A stretch of DNA of 64,000 nt from Takakia lepidozioides (GCA_030704615.1 CM060734.1:18042001-18106000), one strand, 5' to 3'. Positions 20,700 through 33,592 are shown, counted from the stretch's first letter. Translations and numbers: made by a program. The notes: generated by a model from the sequence alone, not told the origin.

Positions 20700-22600
20700 T
20701 TTTGGGATTGAACAATGAAGGCGGGAGCATTAGTGCAAGTATACACTGATGGCACAGTGCTGGTTACACATGGAGGCGTGGAGATGGGGCAGGCACAAAT
20801 TGCAGCATCTGCTTTAGGCATCCCACCTAGTGCTGTTTTCATTTCTGAAACCAGTACAGATAAGGTCCAACTTCCTTTCTTCCTCCCATGTGAGGTGATG
20901 GAGTTCCTCTGAATCCCCCTGTTTCTCACATGTCAGTGAAGTCAAATGGCAAGTAGCCCTTTCCAAGTGGACCCTTACGATCTCACCGAGCTTTTAGATC
21001 ATTCTGATGGTACATACCACCTAAAAATACAAAGTAATATCTTATGTTTCTTGTCGGGAGGATCAGTTTCTGGAAACCTGGCCCCTCCAAGACAACTGCA
21101 GTATGTAAGCGCACATTCACTTGGCCTATTTCCACAGGTACCCAATGCTCGCCAACAGCTGCCTCAGCAAGTTCAGAGATGTATGGAGGGGCCGTGCTGG
21201 ATGCTTGCCAGAAAATCAAGGCTAACATGAACCTGTAGCTGATAAGAGAAATTTATCCTCGCTTGCTGAGGTAATATTCTGTCCTGACAATACAATGATA
21301 CACACAGGAGGTCCACTCCCAGTACCCCCTGTTAGGAGCCTTTTCATCCTGTAACCATGTGGAACACTTCATTTTTTACGATGCTGATATTTCGTGTAAA
21401 CAGAGGAAATGTGTGATGTATCCTGTGCTTTTCTGTTCCTTGAGGTCTTCTCATGATCTCACAAATACCTGTATATCTTAACAGTCATGCAAAGGTACAA
21501 TGGCTTCAGTAGTATATGCATAGGAGGAAGCTTGGTAGGCCGTTCTGTCCTTTCTTCATTTCATTCTTTATTATTTTGTGTCTATCTAATATTGTTTCAT
21601 TGGGAGGAAAAGAGGAAACATTCTTTTCCCTTTCTCTCACTATTCTTGTGGCCTTGACATTCAGCTAGCAAACACCTGCTACATGGAGCGCATCGATCTT
21701 TCAGCACATGGATTTTACATTACTCCTGATATTGGATTTGACTGGACAACTGGAGAGGGTCAACCCTTTGCCTATTTCACTTATGGGGCTGCATTTTCTG
21801 GGGTTGAACTGGACAGTTTGACAGGGGACTTCCACATACGACGCGTGGATATTGTTATGGATTTGGGAAACTCTTTGAATCCAGCAATCAATATTGGCCA
21901 GGTATCCCTGCCTTTTAGAGAAGAACTCTTACCAAAATATTGTGGGAGGTAGGTTTGGAGGGGTCTCCATTTTGCTTTCCTTCAGATAGTAACCTGCTTC
22001 TTAAACCACAGGCTCAAAAAAGAGTAAATTCTGTGGGGCATACCTGCAGGTGGAAGGTGCGTTTGTGCAAGGTCGGCTGGGCAATTCTAGAGGAGTTGAA
22101 GTGGGGGGATTCTGCCCACCCCTGGGTAAAACCAGGTCATCTTTTCACACAGGGTCCTGGCACCTACAAGCTCCCAACTGTCAATGACATCCCGATTGAG
22201 TTTCACGTTTCGCTGCCCAAGGTTTGTAGTTTGTACCGTAAGTGTTGTAGCTGCCTGTGTACAACAAAGAATCTATGAGAGGTTTGTCTTCCAAAAAGTT
22301 TCAGCAAGTTTTCAGGCAGGACAGGGAGTAGATGTCGCAACAAAGTTAACAGATTTTCACCTATTGCAGGATGGGGCGGTCTATTCATCAAAGGCAGTGG
22401 GAGAACCTCCTTTGTTTTTGGCATCGGCAACATTTTTTGCCATAAAAGATGCTATTGCAGCTGCTCGGCGAGAGAGTGGGCACAATGGCTGGTTTGAGTT
22501 GGATGTCCCTGCGACACCTGAGCCCATACGCATGGCTTGTGCTGATGAGTTCACACTGCCATTTGCCACCCCTGATCTTCGGCCTAAACTGAGTGTATAA
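20700..22600 (+). pseudogene. XDH: Xanthine dehydrogenase C-terminal fragment, introns retained
   Basis: Plus-strand exons match the molybdenum-cofactor domain of plant xanthine dehydrogenase, which oxidises hypoxanthine and xanthine to urate. They are about 20715-20871 ('[17 protein letters not shown]', 'SETSTDKV'), 21139-21238 ('PTAASASSEMYGGAVLDACQ'), 21668-21902 ('RIDLSAHGFYITPDIGFDW'), 22052-22217 ('[18 protein letters not shown]') and 22371-22600 ('[20 protein letters not shown]'). Damage is clear. An 18-bp deletion removes the residues after 'GVEMGQ'. A 1-bp deletion at about 21157 and a 2-bp deletion at about 22072 shift the frame. The N-terminal iron-sulfur and FAD domains are absent. 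Intron boundaries (such as ttccacag before 21139) persist, so this is a broken genomic duplicate, not a processed copy. Confidence 0.88.
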
Positions 22601-24280
22601 GGAATCATCAGCAGCCCTAGAGATTCTTCCGCACTGGTTTGGGAAAGGAAGGAGTGTGGGCTTGCATGCACATCAGTCAAATCGAAGACAGTAATAACAC
22701 ACCCATATGGGGCCTAATGTGATTATCTGTGTAACTTGGTGAGGAGATCAGCTCAGTTTGTAGATTGTCCTCAGGTTGTTTGTCTGGGTTGCAGTTTGAA
22801 TCACTTCCACATCTATTGCTAGAACAGGGAGGATACTTGTACAGCTTTGAAACTAGTAATTAGGTGCAGCCAAAAGCCCCACTTTGTTATAAGCAGCATT
22901 CATAAGGCAGCCTGACAGCTGATGTGCTATACAGATATGAAGGTTAGACTCTTATGGATGCTCCTTATCTGAATCATAAGATTCATAATACAATGGATAA
23001 ATGACCCCAGCCATTCCACAAATTTTTACTAGAAACATGTTCTGGTGCTCATTTTGCAACTATCTAGTTTGTTGTATAATATTTTGAGATTTGGCTTGCC
23101 ACTTTCTGGCGATCCGTACTGGGCACAGTTAACCTGCCTGAAGGGACACTGGCCTGTGGCTTCGAATGGGTTCAAGACATTACTATAGCCCTCATAATAT
23201 GTCGGTTAATCTCTACATTCCTACTCATCTACCTGCAAGAGAGGTGAAGTTCTAGAGCTTCTCAGTAAGTGTAATCCTGATATATTGTCTAAACTGATGT
23301 CATTCTCTGGTATATGTCCAAATTATGTGATGCAAAACAACTTCCTGCAATGATAGATCGGGTGAAGCACCTGTTCTATCTGTCACAATCTTGTAAAGAG
23401 TGTGATATGCAGAAGTTCCCATTCTTTCAAAAGTTGAGGATCACAACAGTAGATATTAATGATCAGAAATTCAGCCTCAGAAATGGGTTTCATTGATGAT
23501 CCTCAACAAACCCAAACACTTTTGTGTGGTTCTCCTCAAACCTTCCCTGGGTGGAGAATATTTATCAACCTTCATCAAGCTAGAGATTGTCCACTGGAAC
23601 TTCAAGAGAACCAAGAAATCTTAGTTAAAAGCAGTATGCTCCAGATCAATGGTTGTGACTTGTGACCTGCACCTCACAAAAGGTTAAGTTGATTATCTGT
23701 CAAACATTTCATCTCTTGCCTAATTCTGGTCATCAAGTTCTGATTTGCAGTTTGATAGCACGAGCAGGGTGCTAGATTCAAAACGTACACCCCCACTGCA
23801 AGACCTGGCTTGCAAGCAAACCAGTAATTTCCATGGCCTGGCAAAAGACCCACAGAAAGAACTACACAGTCTCTCGAACAAACAAAAACCCACAAGCAGG
23901 AAATGAAAAATCGGTGAGGGGTCGATTCAAGGAATCACAATTTGATATATGTCCAAAAGAAGCAAGGTACTGAATCACCCTCCAAGTTTCTAAGCAACTC
24001 TGCACGATGTTACCTCACTATCTGTCATGAGATCAGCTCAAGACCTAGCAAATTTACACACCTGCCAGGCTACACACTGCAGGACGCCAAATCCCCTGGA
24101 AGTTTTGGACAGATCCCATCCCTACCAGTCCATCAGAACTAGCTCTATCCAGCAGTACCGAACTCTTTCCTCGCACTAAAAAGGAGTGTCTATTTGCCGC
24201 CTGCACCTTTTGTTTTGGATGCCTCTCCCTCACATTCCTGTACTCTCCAGACAACACCCAACGTGTATGTGACCTGTTCA
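22601..24280. other. Intergenic between XDH pseudogene and the eIF-related gene
   Basis: No recognisable coding sequence. The right part (24100-24280) is probably the 3' untranslated region of the minus-strand gene that ends at 24281. Confidence 0.5.
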
Positions 24281-27200
24281 TTACTCATAGGCACGCCTCA
24301 AAGGAAGTCCTCTCTTTCCAGGAAAGTCATCGTTGCCAGGCCCTGATGCAAGCTCTGACCGCCCAAATGATGCCACCCTGTTCATATCTCCAGACCCAGA
24401 ACCATAACCCCCTGCCTTGTTGCCGACACTAAACCCATTGTTTGGTCTATCATTACCATACCCACCCCCAGAAATGTACACATCCCTTGGAGGTGCTTCC
24501 GCAAGTCGTGAAAAGGGGGCATCTTTTGATCCATAGACACCCATACTCCCATTCATAGACCCAGGTCCATACACTTGGCCAGGACTCCTAGGGACTGGAC
24601 TGACAGGGCCACGCAGGTTGCCACTGCTGCTGCGTGTAACTCCAGACAGGAGGGAGCTAATTGTGGATGACCGGGAAAAAGCTTGTGCAAGCTCAACTGC
24701 TGAAGCTGTTGCACTGTAGCCAAATCGACCAGGCATGCGAGGGGAGGGATCCAGCAAAGCAGAAGTGGCAGGAGGGCCCTGTGGGGGCCCAGATGCTGGG
24801 CTGGGTGATGCAGGGCGACGCCAGCTGTCCTGCTTGTCAATATCTCGGCGAGGTCCATCTTGCTTGTCAGAGTCGCAGTTGCGACTCTCTTGACGGTCAT
24901 ATGGACGATTGTTTTCATATCTGTCTCGATTGTCTTGTCTGTCAAAATCTCCCCGGTCACTCCTTCGAGCATCTTTCCTTTCCAGGTCTCCACGGCGATT
25001 GTCAAACGCCACTCTGTCTGCAACCACCCGATTGCTGTCTTGTCTCTCCAAGAGAGGTGGTCCCTGCCTATCCAATGACCAGCTCCCCTGGCGCTCGAAG
25101 CGCCGACTAATTTCCTGCTTTTCATCTGCCCAGCTCTCAGACTGATCCATGCGTGCCCCTTCCTGTCGCTCTGGCTTGCTGCTGGCACTTACAGGTGGTG
25201 GTCCACTGGAGAAAGTCAATCATGTACAAGTGAGAGTACTGTTGAAGAGCAGATTGCATGAGTGTTGATGTTTCCTTCAATGTTGTCTTATCAGTCACTT
25301 TCCCATACATGATGAAGCTCCTTAGCTCTCATAGGCAGGCAGTCAAATGTAGAAACAAATGACACATGGTGAGTGATACAAAGGGTAAATCTCACAAATC
25401 CATAAACTGATCAACAGAAGTAAAAGTGACAGGCATACTAAAGCCCTGGAAACTCAGTCTCTCCAGCAAAATCACGCATAGGACATACCTGGTAGCTGGT
25501 GGGGTAAGATTGAGCTCAACGCCTGCAATTGCTGATTCATCTGCTCCACGATCCTTCAACACCTGGTAGTAACAACGCCTAATTGTCAACTACCTCCTAA
25601 CATTGACTCAGAAAACAGTCTCCAGTTAGAATGAAAATTTCATGCTAGTGGCAAAATAGTTAACCAATTAGGTGCTGCTGTCACCCCACGCCTTGTGCTA
25701 AGTAGAAGTCCCTTCAGCTACACATTTCAACATATCCAATTCGAAGACCCTTGGCATTTTACATTTGAGCATGGACAATCAACCTCTGCCAATTAGAATT
25801 CTTATATTCTACCAGAGCAAGGTAATAAAGTATGGCCACCCTTGGACACTGAGAGACCAAGTGGAGGCCTTATAGTGATAAGTGTTTTTGTACTGTGTCT
25901 GAAAATGAGTCTTTTGCAAGTCGTACTTGTCCATCCCAGCCATAAATTAAATCCACAGGGAAGAGTTGGTATACTGGAGTGTGTACTTACCAGCTCACGA
26001 GGGCGAGCACCACCAAATAGAGATTGCCTGCAAACAGCCAAGCACCACAGAAATTTGCTCCAGCCAAGATAACTCACAATGTACCACAATCGCTCTAAAG
26101 AGATGAGTCCAACCACGAGGAGCTAACAAGGATCTGTACTACACACCTCCCTGGCATGTTTGTGAAGACTATGCCATCTAACTCAGCAGAGCAATACAGT
26201 CAAAACTTGAGAGCAAAAGATGATGGCGTAAATAATAACCTCGTTCCCTTGCAGGTTGGCCCCCTTTCGGGAGTAGGCTATGTGGAACACCTAAACTACG
26301 ACTGGTCCATGAAGTCTCACTAATTACATCTCTTTCTCAACAGAGATACAATGTTTACAGAGCTAACAGCTTTCACAAGAATCGCAGATCCTGCAGCTCA
26401 ACATTCTCAGTCCAATAGTATTTCAACCACTCAAAAGTCGGCAAAACCAAAACTACATGTGGAATGCCACTTCGTAACCAATTTGTCTCTCAAGAACAAC
26501 CGTTATGGCAATGTTCAGGTCAGTTGCATACCATGATTTGCTCAGCTGTCCTCTTTGTAACAACAGCCAATATCACATTTGTTACCATAGCCAACATTCA
26601 GAGGGGGGCAGGCAATGAAAAAATCCAACTACTCACCTCACTTTCTCAGAGCCGTCAAGCTCAACTCCTGCCTCGGCTGGCTGTGACCGAGGTTTCAAGA
26701 GGAGTTTGGGGCGTTCTGCCAATCGGCTAGTTTCTTCCTCAGCATCAATGTGTGCAGATGCTTCTGTCGACACAGTGTCACTTTCCCCATTGCACTCCGT
26801 TATTATAGCTTCTGAGGACAAGACCTCAGCTGGTCGCCTGTCGTCAGCCTGGTACCTGATTTCCCTTACAATTTCCTGCAAGCAAATGCAAATGTCAATT
26901 GAAGTTGCAACCCCTTCACCACTCAGTCTCATTACTTGTATACCAACTTCTGCATGTAGTCGTACCAAGACAATTGACAAAATCCGGCTGGCTTGCAGTC
27001 CAGTCCTACAGAAGAGTACAAAGCTCTAGTCTGGCAAACAGCAAATCACATATCTGGTTGGAGCTCAGCCAACGTATCAAGGCAGAGAGCTAAATAGCTG
27101 TTGCAGTAGTTTTGAACAGCAGCTGATGGTACAGGTAGTAAGGTACTTTTTCTAGAGCATCCAACCGCCTCATGATTGGGGGCCTGTGACACAGGCCCCA

Positions 27201-30200
27201 TGCACATCAGGAAGCTCACAGCAGGACCTTAAAAGGTATAAGTCAGCAAGTTGGTTAGAGATTCTCAGAAGAACAGTAGACAAAACATAATAGCCTAGTA
27301 GCTGCCAATAGTGAATTATATATAAATTAGTACACAGGATAAGGGCAGGGATTTTAGTTTAAAATTTCAGTATCTGCCCAGCAACTGAATATACGGACCA
27401 AACCATAGCATTACAAGGCTAAACCTTGACCCGCAGATCCAGCAATAGCTAGGCAATGTCATGACATAATCAGACAATGGGAGAGAGTACCAACCTCAGG
27501 TGCTGCAGCTTCACCTGCAACAGACCCAACTGGCTCCTTCTCCACAGGCTTGGACCGAGGAAGAAGCTTCAAGCGAGGCCTTTCAGCCACTGGTTCTGGC
27601 CATCCCATTGGGGCAGCTACCCATGAGGCATCACCTGGAGAAGCCGCAGCAGAAGGATAGCTACCTCGGCTTTCTGAACGTGCACCATCAGGAGTGAGGG
27701 ATTGGCCACTCTCACCTGCATGAATGTTTCTGCTCCTTTCCCGGTCCCCACCATATGAACTCCAGTTACCATCCACCATGTACCCTCCTCGAGGTCCACC
27801 TTCGTGAAGGTAGGGACTGTGGGTCCCACTCTCTGAGGACAGAGAAACACGACCACTACCTGAGCCATATCCATTTAGTCCCCCTTCAGCACCGTATGTA
27901 CGACCACTATCCCCATATACTCCATCCGTAGAATACAGTACCCCCTGGACACCCTCTGGATGACCCCCGTGATCACCAGTGTAGCTTATGTGCCCCCTGT
28001 CAGAATAAGTGCCACGACGTGTGTTGCTGTAACCACCCCTCCCAAATTCACTATAGCTACCCCTGTTGCTATCTGCATAAACACCACCTTTTCCTGCTTC
28101 ATTGTAGTCTACTTTCTCTGAATCCCCATAGCCGCGTCGCCCAGTTTCGGTAAAACCCACAGCCTGGCCTGATTCCCCACCAACTCGACCAGTCTCTCTG
28201 GGTGCAGCCCTTCCAACCTCTGTGAATGCAATTCTCTCTGAATTACCAGTCCTCACAGTCTCATTGAACCCTCCTCCATTCCCACCCAATCTATCATCAC
28301 TATGACCAACACGGCCAGTGTCACTCAAGAAACTTCGCCCTGAATCTGCACAATTGCCCCGCCCACCAGCTTCTGTATAACCAACTCGCTTTATCTCCTC
28401 CCGATCCCTGCTGCTGTCGCTGTTTGGAATTTTACCAGATGCAGTAAAGCCAGACCTGCCCCCCTCAGGGTAAACACCCCTAGTATTCTCTCCACATCCA
28501 GCCCTTCCTGAGTCCCCATAGCCAGTCCTACCACTATCAGTGAAAGTATCCTGGCCCCACTCGGATACATATCCCCCTCGACCAACATCAGAGGGGACAG
28601 GACCCCGACGTGGGACATTAGCATAAGGGGACAGCACAGTGTCTGAAGAAAATGCACCTCGCCCACTAGTATCCAATTGGTATCCAGTTCCATAATTGTT
28701 CTGGCGGACAGGTTCAAGTATCTCTGGCCCGGAAGCAAGCCCTTGGCGGTCAGGGATGGCACCCATCCGAACTGGTTCGGACTGCCATCTTCCTGAAGAC
28801 ACCTTCTCTGCAGCAGTCACTTCAGAAATTCTTGCAGAAGTATTTTGTGACCGCCACTGGGAGCCTCCACAAGGATCATTCTGTACAGGTCTATTAAATT
28901 CATCATCCCGTCGCGCAGTCCACACATTTGGACCAGAGCTCCGAACCGCAGCAGCAGAAGGCTGCTGCTGTGATGACTGCCTCCAGTGTCGGGGGGGAGA
29001 TGACAGGTGTGACTGCTGTGTCGTATATGACAGCGAGGCCTGAGAGTAAGTTGATTGGTCATGGGACAACAGAGGGGACACAGGCTGCACCAGCTCGGAT
29101 GGATAGCCAGACACTGCCTGCTGCCTTAGCTGTGCAGTGGAGGTGGGTGGTACCTGGGAAGAGGTGGATATTCCAGATTCAGAAATGAGCTGAATACCAA
29201 TCCTATTCTAGTCTCAAAATCTTCATATACAGAAAGTAAAAAACACGTGAGGCAAAGTTTTGCCTGACCTATTAACAACCCTAGTGCAGCACATTACACA
29301 AAGACGCACTGATACTATTGTATATATAACAATCACAAAAAGTAAAGTCACACATGGATTGTTCGACCCTACCCCAACCAATTATGAATGCATCTACCAA
29401 ATGGCACACTAAGAAGGCTAACCTGCACATCACGTTTGGGCGCTCTGAAGGGAGGATCCCCCACAGAAATCAGACCATATTCATCATGGACGTAATTGTC
29501 ACTTTCATAGGCACGGCCAGGAATAACTGGAGGGAACCTATCTGAGGCAGAACCCAAGCTCCGCGGCTCAGTGAATGTGGCAGCACCGCTGTTATAACTC
29601 CCTTGGTCATCAAGGGAGAAACGATCCACAGATTTTTCATAGCCAGAGCGACGCTCCTCATACCCATGGTCTTCATAGTGGTCTGCACTGTGGCTGCTAC
29701 GAGGACGACCATCCACTGGCTTGCGCTCGTCCTCATCATAATTCCGCCCAATATTGGCAGGGTTTGGGAAATAGGATGCTTTGTCTTCAAACGTACGAAC
29801 ACCATTGGCAGACCCCTGCCTGTGGTAACCACTGCTGCGATCCCCGCTACCATAGCCCCTGCCAAGAGTAGGACTAATCCACGCCCCAGAACCTTGTCTC
29901 TCATAAGCACTTCGATCAACGGTCCTGTTGAGCACATAGTGAGACAAGAGTATAGTGCAAGTCAACATTATGAAATATAAATGTTCTGGAAGTCCTACTC
30001 ACCATAGACAACAATGACCATTAATTGAGTTGCAAGACATACATATAACAGTTGTAGAATCATAAAGAGGAAGCCAGCATAACAACAGTATCCACAGGAC
30101 AGTGCCTGTACTCACATCCCAGGAGCAGAGGGAAGAGGCAGATCAGATGGAATTGAGCCACCATGGAAGTCCTTCAGAGTCATGGCGGAGCGAGGCATTT

Positions 30201-30213
30201 TCTTCTTTGACAT
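24281..30213 (-). CDS. eIF-related plant protein, seven coding exons, apparently intact
   Basis: The exon chain on the minus strand is 30213-30116, 29924-29423, 29189-27495, 26875-26637, 26027-25991 (37 bp), 25562-25489 and 25205-24281. Every junction is GT-AG, phases agree, and the total is 3570 nt (1189 residues plus TAA). The protein opens 'MSKKKMPRSAMTLKDFHGG' and 'SIPSDLPLPSAPG', contains 'GRNYDEDERKPVDG', 'ERPRLKLLPRSKP' and 'ERPKLLLKPRSQP', then 'SLFGGARPRELVLKDRG' across exons 5-6, and ends with an Arg/Asp-rich part, 'ASAVELAQAFSR' and 'GKRGLPLRR'. This pattern is that of the plant family annotated as eukaryotic translation initiation factor-related (eIF4B/4H-like 'FGGARPRE' motif). 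It is mostly disordered and probably RNA-associated. Exon 3 holds an unusual Gly-rich repeat expansion. Biochemical role is unproven. Confidence 0.88.
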
Positions 30214-31420
30214 CTTGCTTCTCACAGGGGTTACCTTGGTGACACCTGCAAGAACTAAATTTTGAAATACTTAAGATGTAGGGTGCTTGACCAAGAGCTG
30301 TCCCTGGGTTGGCCACCGGTTAAAAAGTGTGAAGTTGGACCAGAACCCTTGTCAAGAAGAAGGTAAATTATCAGCTTTATAGAGCTCTAGCCAGTGGGGA
30401 GAAGAGACTGGGATGGAATATTGGTAAAGGAGAAAGAAGATTATATGAGATCACTTCCGGGAAAAATGAAAAACTGGAATTGGCGGAAGTAGACGCAGAA
30501 AATCCAGCACCGAACAATAGATCAAAGGATAATTATGTGGAAGGAAAAGAGGAAGGGGCAGATGTTTTGAGAAAATGGAGCTAGAAATGGTGAAGGCACC
30601 GTCACCGCCACAGATGGTCGGTGGAAACCAAAGACGAATAGGAAAACAGAAAACAGAAGGGAATGCAGAGATGCAAACAGAGAGAGCTGATGTGACAACA
30701 GAGGCAGAGGAGATCGAAATTGAGGTTGAACAAAAGAAACAGAGGAAAGCTACACGGTGAACAGATGACACTCAAAAGCTGCTGAATAGCACCAACAGCA
30801 CGAAGAAAAAGACAGGGAAAATATAGACAGGGCCGCAATAAATTACTGAGAGAGGACCGAGATGGCCAACAGGTCCGAGTGATCAACGCTCCCCGCGATC
30901 TGGTGATATGATTGACTGACAACACAAGTTCACTGGGCAGAGACAAGGGGACCGGCACAGAAGAAGCTTTCTACAGATACAGGTCGTCAAAGGTCAGGGA
31001 GCTGCAATTAGCACTCGAGACGAAAGTGCCACAGATCACTGCAAATACCTCATCCCCACCCGGATGCAATCGATATCCAGGCAGAGCAGAGCGTCACCAG
31101 GAACGGCAACAGCAGAGAGACGACGGCAACAGATTGACCACCAATCACACGGCAGGGCTTCGCAGAACCAAAGAAAGATCTCAGACAGATCAGGCCCGGC
31201 TCAAAAGGTACGGCCGGGAGAGAACAAAGCAGACGAATAACTGTAGGACCAGGGGAAAAAAAAGGAAGAAAAAAGAGAGGAACGCAGCAGTAAGCTTAGC
31301 AGGCGCGAGCAAGGAGCGATGGAGGCGGGCCAGTGGAGGCGCAGGCCAGCCAGATAGCGAGCGAGCGAGCGAGAGAGACGTGGTTAGTTTCCAACCCACG
31401 GTTAGCCATGGTTACACGTA
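30214..31420 (-). promoter_or_regulatory. Likely 5' UTR and promoter region of the eIF-related gene
   Basis: Upstream of the ATG at 30213 an acceptor-like 'ttcttgcag' lies near 30255, suggesting an intron in the 5' untranslated region. Further up, the minus strand becomes pyrimidine-rich with a (gctc)n run at about 31358-31378, a common feature near plant transcription starts. The plus strand here is purine-rich and yields long but low-complexity open frames that are not credible genes. No TATA box was identified with confidence. Confidence 0.4.
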
Positions 31421-31442
31421 CCTGTTTATTATTTTTAATATT

Positions 31443-31580
31443 ATTCCAGTTTTAGTATTTGTTTTGTTTTTTTAAGGTTCTCATCCAGTAATGAGACTGG
31501 AGCAAGTGGACGATAGAAAACTTTGTTTTGTTTTTTTTAAGGTTCTCATCCAGTAACGAGACTGGAGCAAGTGGACGAAC
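31443..31580 (+). repeat. Tandem duplication of about 77 bp
   Basis: The block 'ttttttaaggttctcatcc' through 'gagcaagtggacga' occurs twice in succession (about 31465-31515 and 31535-31580) with one base difference plus the T-run preceding each. No function is evident. Confidence 0.7.
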
Positions 31581-32084
31581 GTGTTTTCTAAGATTATACA
31601 TCCATCCAAACATTCGTTAGCAGCTATCGTCACCGTCACACCCGGTAGGGGAAATTAAGGGGGTTCGGCGTGCTACCAGCCAACGGAAATGCGCCGCGTG
31701 GCAGAAGCGCGTTCCGGTATAATTAGCCTACCTTTACTAATAAAGATTAAAGCCCGTAAAGGCTCCCAGCCGTAGATATTTTAACGAGACGCAGATCACG
31801 CCACGGTGTGCGAAATTAGGGTCTGGCACCGAAATTGAACGGCAAAATCTCCGCGCTTAGTTTACCGTAACCTAACTGGTGGTCAAGGAAGGCAGCGGGA
31901 GGACTCTAACCACGGTTAGCGCACAGCCGGCGGTTACACAACCATCTGTCACCGACTTTCGTCCACTCTTCTTCCACTTCCCCGTCCAGGCCACCAGTAT
32001 GCACCAGTTCGTCCGTCCATTCTGCTTCTGTTGATGCGAGGGTGGAAGGTGTTTTTAGTTGGTGCGTAGATTCCTCGGTGGTTT

Positions 32085-32264
32085 CTCTGCAGGTCGCCCA
32101 GTGATTGGGTGTTTGTGCCTTGCCTGTGCATAACCTAGGTGATCCTGGGTTCAATCCTTGAACATGTGCCTTCAGACCGTCCATTGGGCCCTTGATGGCC
32201 TGTGTGTAGAGCAGTAGGCTCTGTAAATTCACTGGACGTTAAAGAAACTTTATCTTATCTTATC
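32085..32264 (+). mobile_element. tRNA-derived SINE
   Basis: It has an A-box-like 'ggtcgcccagtgattggg' near 32092 and a B-box 'ggttcaatcc' at 32148-32157, the spacing of an internal RNA polymerase III promoter. A 100-bp unrelated body follows, with a 3' tail of repeated 'ttatc' (32249-32264) after 'aaagaaac'. The tRNA-like head does not fold into a full tRNA, so it is a SINE rather than a tRNA gene. It lies 1.9 kb upstream of the eIF-related gene's start codon. Confidence 0.65.
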
Positions 32265-33077
32265 TGCTGGGAGTCAACCCGCAGTCAAATTCACGGGTGT
32301 TGCATCGGAAAGCATTTTTGTGAGCATTGCTGATGCAGTAGAGCAGCAAAAAGATCTAGGGTATTGGCTTCCCCTGACAGGTCATGCACGCATGTTTGCA
32401 TGGCATTGGGCCTGCGTGCGATGGGACAGAGCCTAGAGGGTCTTTCCGAGGCACGAAGGTACCCACCATGGATGTCGTCAATGGTGGGCACAAGGTACGA
32501 AAGCGTGGCAGCCAAGCCTCGTAAGTAAGTTAGGCGGCTTCCAACTTCCAAGTGACGAAGAAGTGCTGGGCGGGCATCTTTGATGTGAACATGGGGATTG
32601 GCAGTAATGATATTCCGCATCTGACACGGAGCATGGGTACAGTAAAGAGGTTGGAATCCGGACCCACATTTGCGCCAATCGGAGCGCGCTTGACTGTGTA
32701 GAGAATTACGCATTACCGCATCTTGTTTCGGATTGGCCATAAGTTGATGGGCTGCATCCACATTCCCGGGGGTCCCACTGTGCCCTCGGGTTTGGAAGGG
32801 CGAAAGCTCGGAGGTTCACAATATCAGGGAAGATGAGCCGGGACTGGCCCCACAGCTTCTGCTCACACTAAGAGCGGTGTGTATAATGTGATTTGCGCAT
32901 GCTAACAATGTGTACTGGACCGGAAAGAGCATGGCTGAGTATGGCTGTGCTGCGACTACTGTAGTCTAGCTCGTGAAGACCCGGCCAGGATTTCTTAGTT
33001 AGAGACGATGGCACCTTATGTATTAGAGAACGATGGCTCCTAGTGACCGGGAGGGCGAGACCTAGGGCGAACTAGGA

Positions 33078-33343
33078 GCCATAATGCGCCTAGGGGGCGC
33101 GTTCCCTGGCGTAAAGGACTTTTGGGAGCAGATTCTGCGAGGCCCTGATTGGCTGCAGGCCATAATGAGGCAATTAATGTCAAACTGCCGATTAGGAGAG
33201 TCAAACAGCCTATTAGGAACGCAGAAAGCGCCAGCGCCGTGGAGCGTCCATCTTCTCCATCCTAATTTGCCTCAAAAACGGCAGAATCTGCCCCCAAAAT
33301 CCTTTACGTACTAATGAAGGCGCCCCCTAGGGCGCATTATGGC
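33078..33343. mobile_element. Foldback MITE, copy 1
   Basis: The left end 'gccataatgcgcctaggggg' is mirrored at the right end (reverse complement 'gccataatgcgccctagggg'), and the next 40 bp ('gtaaagga..ttttggg.gcagattctgc') are mirrored as well. Terminal inverted repeats of about 55-60 bp enclose about 150 bp. No coding capacity. This is the form of a non-autonomous DNA transposon; no clear target duplication was found. Confidence 0.7.
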
Positions 33344-33366
33344 ATCTCGGCCGGGACGAACTAGGT

Positions 33367-33592
33367 ACCATAATGCGCCCTAGGAGGCGCCTTCCCTGAC
33401 GTAAGGGAATTTTGGGGGCAGATTCTGCGAGGCCCTGATTGGCTGCAGGCCATAATGAGCCATTAAAAGTCAAACTGCCGATTAGGAGAGTCAAACAGCC
33501 GATTAGGAATGCAGAATGCCGTGGAGCGTCGATTTTCTGCTTGCTAATTTACCTCAAAAATGGCAGAATCTGCCCCCAAAATCCTTTACGGG
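33367..33592. mobile_element. Foldback MITE, copy 2, right end truncated
   Basis: It repeats the left 230 bp of the preceding element at about 90 percent identity by eye, beginning 'ccataatgcgccctagga', and stops after 'aaaatcctttacg', so the outer part of the right terminal repeat is missing. Both copies are preceded by 'gaactagg', which suggests tandem duplication that included flanking sequence. Confidence 0.65.

Noticed and set aside
20983-21228. Minus-strand ORF over the XDH pseudogene
   Set aside because: It is the complement of a recognised XDH exon.
30575-31475. Plus-strand genes in the purine-rich region
   Set aside because: Low-complexity Lys/Glu/Arg/Gln text without domains, opposite the probable 5' UTR of the minus-strand gene.
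32092-32165. tRNA gene
   Set aside because: A and B boxes are present but the cloverleaf stems and anticodon do not form; the body and tail are those of a SINE.
32291-32761. Minus-strand ORF of 156 residues next to the SINE
   Set aside because: Mixed composition with no domain; no splice or start signals that set it apart from chance.
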